Position numbers and translations under genes: made by a program. From positions 1,428,001 through 1,492,000 of the forward strand of contig NC_088301.1 in NCBI RefSeq assembly GCF_032854445.1: a stretch of DNA of 64,000 nt. Reading direction: 5' to 3'. Shown here piece by piece: positions 57,705-64,000 of the stretch. Each line of letters begins with the position of its first letter. Within the stretch, counting starts at the first letter, position 1. Under the pieces are notes generated by a model that was not told the origin of the DNA, searched no databases, and worked only from the letters and a program-made list of their open reading frames with translations. The DNA is from Liolophura sinensis. Taxonomy: Eukaryota; Mollusca; Polyplacophora; Chitonida; Chitonidae.

Positions 57705-60246
57705 CTTCTATCTCCACAGTCGGTACCATCTGATGGAAAGGGCCTGGATTTGGATAATAGAAGGGGTGATATGTATGCGGGTATACAGGATACGAGGGTG
57801 GTACGTAATGACCAGGACGGTACATGTTGTAGTATGGCGACCAATCTGCAAGTTGCTGTCTCCGTGCTGTTTGTGGGGATTTCAATGGCTGGGTATACGG
57901 GAGCTGTTGGGGTCGCTTCTCTGCCCGTCTGGGAGCCACAACCGGAGCAAGTTTCCACTTAGGATTGACGTTCCAAAAAATGTCCTCTTCTCTGTTCAAC
58001 ACTCTGTATTCGCGAGAAAGCGTTTCATCTCTTCGTCTATGGGACTGCGCAGGCTGCCGTTGTGCCTTCTGTTCTTCTTCTGCGACGCTGTCAGATGTTT
58101 TCAAAGAGGGTATAAGGGGAAGGAATTCGATCTCCACACCCGCGTGGGCAGATCCAGTGGGTTTCACTCGATTTCGCTTAGTCGTGGTCACTGTTGGTCT
58201 TGCTGTTGTTGCTGCTGCTCCCGCTGCTGCTGCTAGTGTTGTTCTTCTTGTTCTCGAAGTATAATCTCCACCCTTGCCATGCATTTCAATGAAAAAGTCA
58301 ACATGGCTCATAGTAGTGCCTGCGGCATCGTCAGATCCGCGAATTCGGTCAGCAACTTGTTTCGGCGAAATATCGACATTGGCCTGGGAAATTCCTCCTA
58401 TATTATCTACACGATGCTGCCTCACTTGGTCAAATGTTTGCCGCTCATCCGTCACTAGTTCATCCACAGTAGCAACATGAACATCCGAGTCCTGCTCTAC
58501 CTGCACTAGGCTGCCTCTGCTCTCTACAACCCAGGGCTCTCTTGCTATCTGTCCGTTAGACATGCCAGTATTAGATATGGAGCTCCTTATCGGGTTGCCA
58601 AGCGAAGGTGCTGGTACCCAGCCGGGATATGTTGGGACCCCACGCGATGACGGCTGAAGTCTTTTTTCTAAGTTGCCCGGTAGTACATCACCATGTTCTG
58701 CCATGTCATCGTTATTGCCTACAAAGCCCGAAGCCTTGTCCGTGCGATGGGTGCGGGGCAGTGCACCAGCCTGGCTGCGGGACAGTACACCACCCTGTCT
58801 CAAAGGGGATACATAATCGTGGATATCGTCGCCGGCCGGGACACTGTCTGACAAGTCAGAGCGATGTGCACGGCCCAGAGCAACAACCCTCGCGCGCTTT
58901 TTGTTCACATTAAAACTTCCGCGATCATCAAAGTGCGTACCATGATTTTGTCTGCGATAATCCAGGTGGATATCCCGATCATGTCCGTGATCATCTGGGT
59001 GGATATAGTGAGTATGTTCGTGATCATCCAGGTGGCGTTTGTTAGTATGTCCATGTTCGTCTGGATGGATATCAAGAGTATGTTCGTGATCATCTAAGTG
59101 ATGAGTATGTTCGTGGTCATTTAGGTGGCCATGATGAGTATTTTCGTTGTCACCTAGGTGGCCATGATGAGTATGTTCGTTGTCACCTATGTGGCTATCA
59201 TGAGTATGTTCTTGGTCATCTTGGTGGCCATCATGCGTATGTTCAGGGTTATCTAGGTGGCCATCATCGGTATAGCCGCTATCCTCAAGTTGACGTTTAC
59301 GAGTATTTTCTTGGCTATTATTGTGGGAATCATGAGCATACTTGTAATCATCAAAATAGTCTTGGTCACTGAGAGACTGTTGGCTTGCACCATGCTTGTC
59401 CCCATCAGTATGTTCATGAGTGTTTCCTCTTTCTTGGTGCTCGCCCTGACTGTGTATGGGATCTCTCGGATCATCATTAGTCTGTGTGGCTTTAAAGTGG
59501 CCATCAGGTTCATGTTTGACATCGTCTAGATGGTCTTCTTGAGTATAATTTTGAGCTCCAGACACACTGGGGGTACCTTTGTGATTATCAGTTTGTTGGT
59601 TATGATTGTCTTTGTTCTCAATCAACGGGTTCACTCGAGCATTTCCTTGATTGTCAGGGACGTCTTCATGAGCATGTCCGTGTTTACTGAGCTGATGAAT
59701 GTGCCAAGAAACATCAAGACTGATATCAGGGGTATCTCGGTGATCATCAAAGTTGTCAGCATGAGCACTGCGTCTAGTGTCATTGGAGTCGACACCAAGA
59801 CTATGTTCTCTGCCACTGAGGTTGGCATCTCCGTGATTGTTAAGATGGCCTTCATGACTCTGCCCGGAATCTTCAATGTCGACGTCATGGGTATGCCCAA
59901 GATCTTCACGGTGCTTACCGTGGGTGTGACCATGATGAGTGTACTGGTTATCATGAGCCTGTCCGTTAAGGCCTGGGTTATTATTGGCCTGATTATCTGA
60001 TGTGTCTGATATGTGACCGAAATGATCCCCTGACTTGACAAACCAGCTTCTTGGTATATCTTCTTCTCCCGCCTTCTGCTGACCGGTGTCTTGAGGAAAT
60101 CGTCCCAGTGGCTGATGAGCCATCTTTGGAAGAGCAAACGGGCGCAGGCTGTCCAAAGTGGGCCAGAAAAGCCCCGTGACCGGGGTCATGAATACAGAGA
60201 AGACGATGAGAAGCAACGTACTTGATCTACCCATTCTGCTCTTCAT
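57705..60246 (-). CDS. LFWP family gene 3, exon 1: secreted Asp/His-rich 11-residue-repeat region
   Basis: Starts at ATG 60246 (A at -3; a second ATG four codons on is equally good). Residues 1-25 are a signal peptide ending VTG; the mature chain begins LFWPTLDSLRPFALP. Residues about 100-430 are Asp/His/Glu/Thr-rich 11-mers, diverged at first (EDLGHTHDVDI, EDSGQSHEGHL), tightly repeated at 319-433 (DNPEHTHDGHQ, GDNEHTHHGHL, DDHEHTHYIHP). Then comes a non-repetitive region with dibasic sites (RTRR, RRRDE), a poly-Ala stretch and a Tyr/Pro/His-rich end (YYNMYRPGHYVPPSYP). The reading frame hits TAA at 57697, but a perfect donor GAAG|GTGAGT puts the exon end at 57705, so the protein continues into exons 56543-56730 and 53836-53996. 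Dense His/Asp suggests divalent-metal binding (inference). Confidence 0.85.
58940..59290 (-). repeat. Coding 33-bp Asp/His repeat core of LFWP gene 3
   Basis: About ten 33-bp units with consensus DDxEHTHDGHL, bounded by increasingly diverged copies on the N-terminal side. One unit is shortened (NDHEHTHH then LDDHEHTLDIH). Plus-strand open frames across this segment are shadows. Confidence 0.88.
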
Positions 60247-61114
60247 TGTGATGCTCAGTTAAAGAAGTAAGCAATCTATACACTACTCAGTCCAGGTGTC
60301 AGGATATAGACCAAGCCAAACACTCACTTACGTAAACCTAACACATACCAAATGATTCACCCAGCTGTTGTTGCCAAATATTACGCGAAGTATTCCAATC
60401 CTATCCGTACACATAGGTTTGTGTACTGCACATATTTACTTGTAGTTTGTCATGTTATGATGAAAGGCTGTCCTGACACGCACACCTTTATCTATGAACT
60501 GATTCATCGCGAGGTCAGTTCTATCCATTCCACGTTCACCAAACTACATCCTGTACGGAACCTTCTCATTCCTTTTGAATAACTAGCTTTTATTATTTAT
60601 GTCTTCGTCTTATTATCACGTCTAAGGTGTGACATGTCTAGAAAAGGTCAATTTCACTGAGAACACACTCAAAAACCTACGCAGATAAACTGGTGTTTGC
60701 CAAATGATATATACTGGAGATACATCATGTGAAAATGCTGATACTTACCGAAAGTAACTATCATCATGCAATGAATTTACTTTGTGATGCCTCGACTCCA
60801 TTATTGTTATGGCGTATTATTCCTTTCTTGGCGGTCAATTTTATGGGTGGAGAAAACCGAAATGCCTGGTGTTTTCGGCATGGCACGCCAGTGGTGGCAG
60901 AATTTTGGTGTATGAGCTCACCCTACATATGTATACAACCTAATGAATCCTCGTCATCATTTGCCTGACAAATTGTTAAGTACGACGTTAAATCCCAAGC
61001 ATACATACGTACCTACAGGGAATTCTCACTAGCTCTCAGCGCCTAGCACAACATTTCTTATTCCCCATGCCCATTAACCATAGGTAAGTCATTGTGACAA
61101 ATGACTATTTATTC
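60247..61114. other. 5' flank of LFWP gene 3 with a SINE tail at 60945-61012
   Basis: A TATA-like sequence (minus-strand TCTATATCC, near 60303-60311) lies about 60 nt before the gene 3 start codon and could position transcription. The SINE tail reads CTCGTCATCATTTGCCTG, TTGTTAAGTACGACGTTAAA, TCCCAAGCATAC. Nothing else is recognised. Confidence 0.35.
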
Positions 61115-61240
61115 TCACATTCAGTTATTCTCATATCGTCGGTAAATGTACCAGTTATTCTCACATCGTCGGTAAATGTACCAGTTATTCTCACATCGTC
61201 GTAAATGTACCAGTTATTCTCACATCGTCGGTAAATGTAC
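61115..61240. repeat. 30-bp tandem repeat, four copies
   Basis: CAGTTATTCTCACATCGTC, GGTAAATGTAC repeated with one 1-bp deletion. Confidence 0.9.
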
Positions 61241-61390
61241 GTATGTGACATAACCTTGGTTTGAAACTTGTACACCTCCACGCACGTGACTGGTCGCTCT
61301 TTGTTTCTCTGGAGCTGCATGTCGTGTTTTGATGTAGGGCCTACACCTCCAGGCATGTGACTAGTCGCTCTTCTATATTTCTCTGGCGGT

Positions 61391-62420
61391 GGAGGAACCG
61401 GACAAAACCCAGTGGCAACCGGGCATAAAAAAATGAATATTCATCAGCTATTATATCGGTCACGGTTATGGGCGGAGGAACGGGACAAAACCCAGTGGCA
61501 GCCGGACAATAGAAAATGAATATTCATCAGCTATTATATCGGTCACGGTTATGGGCGGAGGAACGGGACAAAACCCAGTGGCAGCCGGACAATAAAAAAT
61601 GAATATTCATCAGCTATTATATCGGTCACGGTTATGGGCGGAGGAACGGGACAAAACCCAGTGGCAGCCGGACAATAGAAAATGAATATTCATCAGCTAT
61701 TATATCGGTCACGGTTATGGGCGGAGGAACGGGACAAAACCCAGTGGCAGCCGGACAATAAAAAATGAATATTCATCAGCTATTATATCGGTCACGGTTA
61801 TGGGCGGAGGAACCGGACAAAACCCAGTGGCAGCCGGACAATAAAAAATGAATATTCATCAGCTATTATATCGGTCACGGTTATGGGCGGAGGAACGGGA
61901 CAAAACCCAGTGGCAGCCGGACAATAAAAAATGAATATTCATCAGCTTATATCGGTCACGGTTATGGGCGGAGGAACGGGACAAAACCCAGTGGCAGCCG
62001 GACAATAAAAAATGAATATTCATCAGCTATTATATCGGTCACGGTTATGGGCGGAGGAACGGGACAAAACCCAGTGGCAGCCGGACAATAGAAAATGAAT
62101 ATTCATCAGCTATTATATCGGTCACGGTTATGGGCGGAGGAACGGGACAAAACCCAGTGGCAGCCGGACAATAGAAAATGAATATTCATCAGCTATTATA
62201 TCGGTCACGGTTATGGGCGGAGGAACGGGACAAAACCCAGTGGCAGCCGGACAATAAAAAATGAATATTCATCAGCTATTATATCGGTCACGGTTATGGG
62301 CGGAGGAACGGGACAAAACCCAGTGGCAGCCGGACAATAAAAAATGAATATTCATCAGCTATTATATCGGTCACGGTTATGGGCGGAGGAACCGGACAAA
62401 ACCCAGTGGCAGCCGGACAT
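61391..62420. repeat. 83-bp satellite, 12 copies plus a partial one, between two divergent genes
   Basis: Units start GGAGGAACGGGACAAAACCC at 61391, 61474, 61557, 61640 and so on, the last partial one at 62385. Copies are almost identical; the first is the most diverged and one lacks 2 bp. Each contains the perfect 12-bp palindrome ATGAATATTCAT. The array lies between LFWP gene 3 (minus) and the gene at 63337 (plus). Eighty-three is not a multiple of three, so no extended coding is possible. Confidence 0.95.
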
Positions 62421-62904
62421 ACAGCAGACTCAGACCCTGGATTCATATCAAACTTGCAATCCTGTTTTATGGCCTGTGGTATCTGAAATTCCATGAATTA
62501 CTAAAACTCATCTCTTTTACATAAGGCATTGTGAAACGGTTCCCTATTATTTTTAAACAGTTATCCCGACACGGGATTGATTATCACTAGGCGTTCATTA
62601 ATATATACTTCCAGCCAATAAAGCAATTTTTTATCAAATTTGTACTAATCCCGAAGAAAGTCGCCATGATGGAGTTCATGAAAATGTAATTGTGCCACAC
62701 AGTTATCAGCAGAAATGAAATTATTACAAATATTTATATGAAATAACTGTAATAGATTATTATATTATTCAGCAAGGTCAGCAAAAATCAGAAAAAATAT
62801 CTGGGGCTTCATCTTTGATGATTAGAGAGAAGTTTAAATTTTAGTAATCAAGTTGAAAATAACATTACAATAATGGTGTTAAATGTAAGAAGCAGTCACT
62901 GGTT

Positions 62905-62980
62905 TAGGATTTGCTTTTTAACGCCATACTGAGTATTTTTTTTCACTTATACGATAGCGGCCGCTGAACGATGGTGTGTG
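62905..62980 (-). mobile_element. SINE tail remnant, reverse orientation
   Basis: GCTTTTTAACGCCATACTG, AGTATTTTTTTTCACTTATA, CGATAGCGGCCGCTGAACG: diverged reverse complement of the CACCAATCAAATAAA SINE tail. Confidence 0.5.
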
Positions 62981-63336
62981 AAATATATTCTTGACACTTG
63001 AATTATTTCAATGTAGGTACATTGCACGATGGCTTGTCTATGTTAAATTACGGTTAACACAGGCTTCAGTTTGAATTCCACTCGAAGTCGCACAATCCTC
63101 GGAGACCTGGTGAATGTGGGTGGGGTGTCCGTGCTATGGCCGACGACAGATAGAATACACCGCATAGCTGGAGGCCGTATTTACAAACACGCATATACCC
63201 TATGAAAATGCCCAAGCAGGAATGTGCTTCACGTAGTTTTATTACAGTTGCAATGTTAAACGAACGTAGGTAATGAAAGCAGGTGGTAGCTTTCTGCTTG
63301 ATAGACTTTCATGCTGACCGTCTCCTAGAAGCCTCC

Positions 63337-64000
63337 ATGATGACTGCTAGACAGCGGTCCCTCACAAGTGTGCTCCTCCTGACGTTGCTAATAGGGGCAG
63401 CCCCGGGGTATTACCGGACAGGCGAGTCAGGATATGTAAGACCTCCCAGAAGACGCGCCCAAAGTCCCGTCGGCACGGCACCATTTAATGTCCAAGGCGT
63501 CGATGGTGGGGAGGAAGATGCAAGAACTATACAAACCCAGGGTGAGCTGACTGGAGAGTATGTAGAACGTATCGACGTTAAGGATCATGTGGACAAGCTG
63601 GACGATCTCCTGAAGGAGCCGACTGTTCAGGTTGTGAACGTTCAACTGGGGGCAAAGGCTCCGTCTGAACAAGTGTCTGGTCACTTACAGGACGGTTCTG
63701 ACCAAAAGCTAAACCAAGGAACCATCCTACCAAAAGAGATTGCCTCTCTGCCTCAGCAACAAGTTGGTACAAATCTTCAGCCTGGCCAGAAGTCTAGTGT
63801 GTCCTTTACAACTACCGACACAGAACTCGACGGTTCCAGAAAACTCAAGCCGTCACCTCATAGCTATCAACAATTTGCTGTCCCCCAGCCTGGCATTTTC
63901 CAACAAGTTGGTAATCAACAACCTAGCAGGTTTCATAAATTTGGTAACCAAAAACCTACCGGGTATAAATTTGGTAACCAGCAGTCCGACGGGTTCCAAA
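63337..64000 (+). CDS. Secreted Gln/Gly-repeat protein, 5' part, truncated by the window edge
   Basis: The open frame runs from ATG 63337 (or the adjacent ATG 63340, which has A at -3) for 221 codons to the window end without a stop. Residues 1-24 form a signal peptide (core SVLLLTLLIGAA). The mature start is GYYRTGESGYVRPPRRRAQ, with a possible convertase site at RRR. Residues 40-180 are non-repetitive and acidic (GGEEDARTIQTQGELTGEY, KDHVDKLDDLLKEP). From about 190, FGNQ-type repeats of 10-11 residues begin (QQVGNQQPSR, FHKFGNQKPTG, YKFGNQQSDG). It lacks the LFWP motif, so membership of that family is unproven, but architecture, repeat length and position suggest a related secreted material protein. 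It is transcribed divergently from LFWP gene 3. Confidence 0.75.
   Translation, partial: MMTARQRSLTSVLLLTLLIGAAPGYYRTGESGYVRPPRRRAQSPVGTAPFNVQGVDGGEEDARTIQTQGELTGEYVERIDVKDHVDKLDDLLKEPTVQVVNVQLGAKAPSEQVSGHLQDGSDQKLNQGTILPKEIASLPQQQVGTNLQPGQKSSVSFTTTDTELDGSRKLKPSPHSYQQFAVPQPGIFQQVGNQQPSRFHKFGNQKPTGYKFGNQQSDGFQ

Noticed and set aside
57733-60000. Several plus-strand frames (up to 167 codons) opposite LFWP gene 3
   Set aside because: Shadows of the minus-strand exon 1. They lack start context and family resemblance.
62294-62494. 66-codon minus-strand frame with CPAATGFCPVPPP
   Set aside because: It is mostly one unit of the 83-bp satellite read in one frame. The other units are not in the same frame.

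Overview
The window looks like animal (eukaryotic) nuclear DNA, most likely from a mollusc. The reasons are AT-rich, gene-poor sequence, intron-split secreted-protein genes with consensus GT/AG splice sites, and a high density of short tRNA-headed SINE-like repeats. Their tails (for example GGTGTTTTACGCCGTACTC, or GACGTTAAACCCCAAGCA-like ends) are, from memory, typical of molluscan genomes. The species cannot be fixed from sequence alone.

Layout. 1-9.3 kb (+): a five-exon gene for a secreted lectin-like protein (signal peptide, F5/8 type C fucolectin-like domain, 20-nt microexon, PAN/apple-like domain). Every intron is filled with minisatellites or SINEs. 9.5-24 kb: minisatellites, SINEs, a MITE, a possible terminal exon of an unknown gene (13634-13948), and a decayed duplicate of the PAN exon (23.1 kb). 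26.3-31.3 kb (+), 39.2-41.5 kb (+) and 60.2-53.8 kb (-): three paralogous genes for very repetitive secreted proteins. 45.4-48.7 kb: a dead L1-like LINE. 61.4-62.4 kb: twelve copies of an 83-bp satellite between two divergently transcribed secreted-protein genes. 63.3 kb to the edge (+): a fourth secreted, repeat-bearing protein, truncated by the window end.

The most interesting content is the three-gene family. Each predicted protein has a signal peptide ending just before a conserved mature N-terminus LFWP-x5-RP-(Y/F). A long region of 11-residue (33-bp) repeats follows, with different chemistry in each paralog: Gln/Pro/His/Val and Asp-Ser-Ser-Val-His-His-Pro-Tyr in gene 1, Pro-Asp-Ser-Gly-Val-Gln-His in gene 2, and Asp/His/Glu/Thr in gene 3. 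Gene 3 also splices in frame, with a perfect AAG|GTGAGT donor, into two exons of a globular extracellular domain. The His/Asp/Gln composition suggests an extracellular matrix, mucus, adhesive or metal-binding material, but no function can be proven here.

A second theme is how tandem repeats arise locally. One array is an amplified SINE core, one is an amplified 3' end of a PAN exon, and one begins exactly at a splice donor. Many long open frames in the window, including several antisense to the repetitive genes, are by-products of repeat units whose length is a multiple of three.
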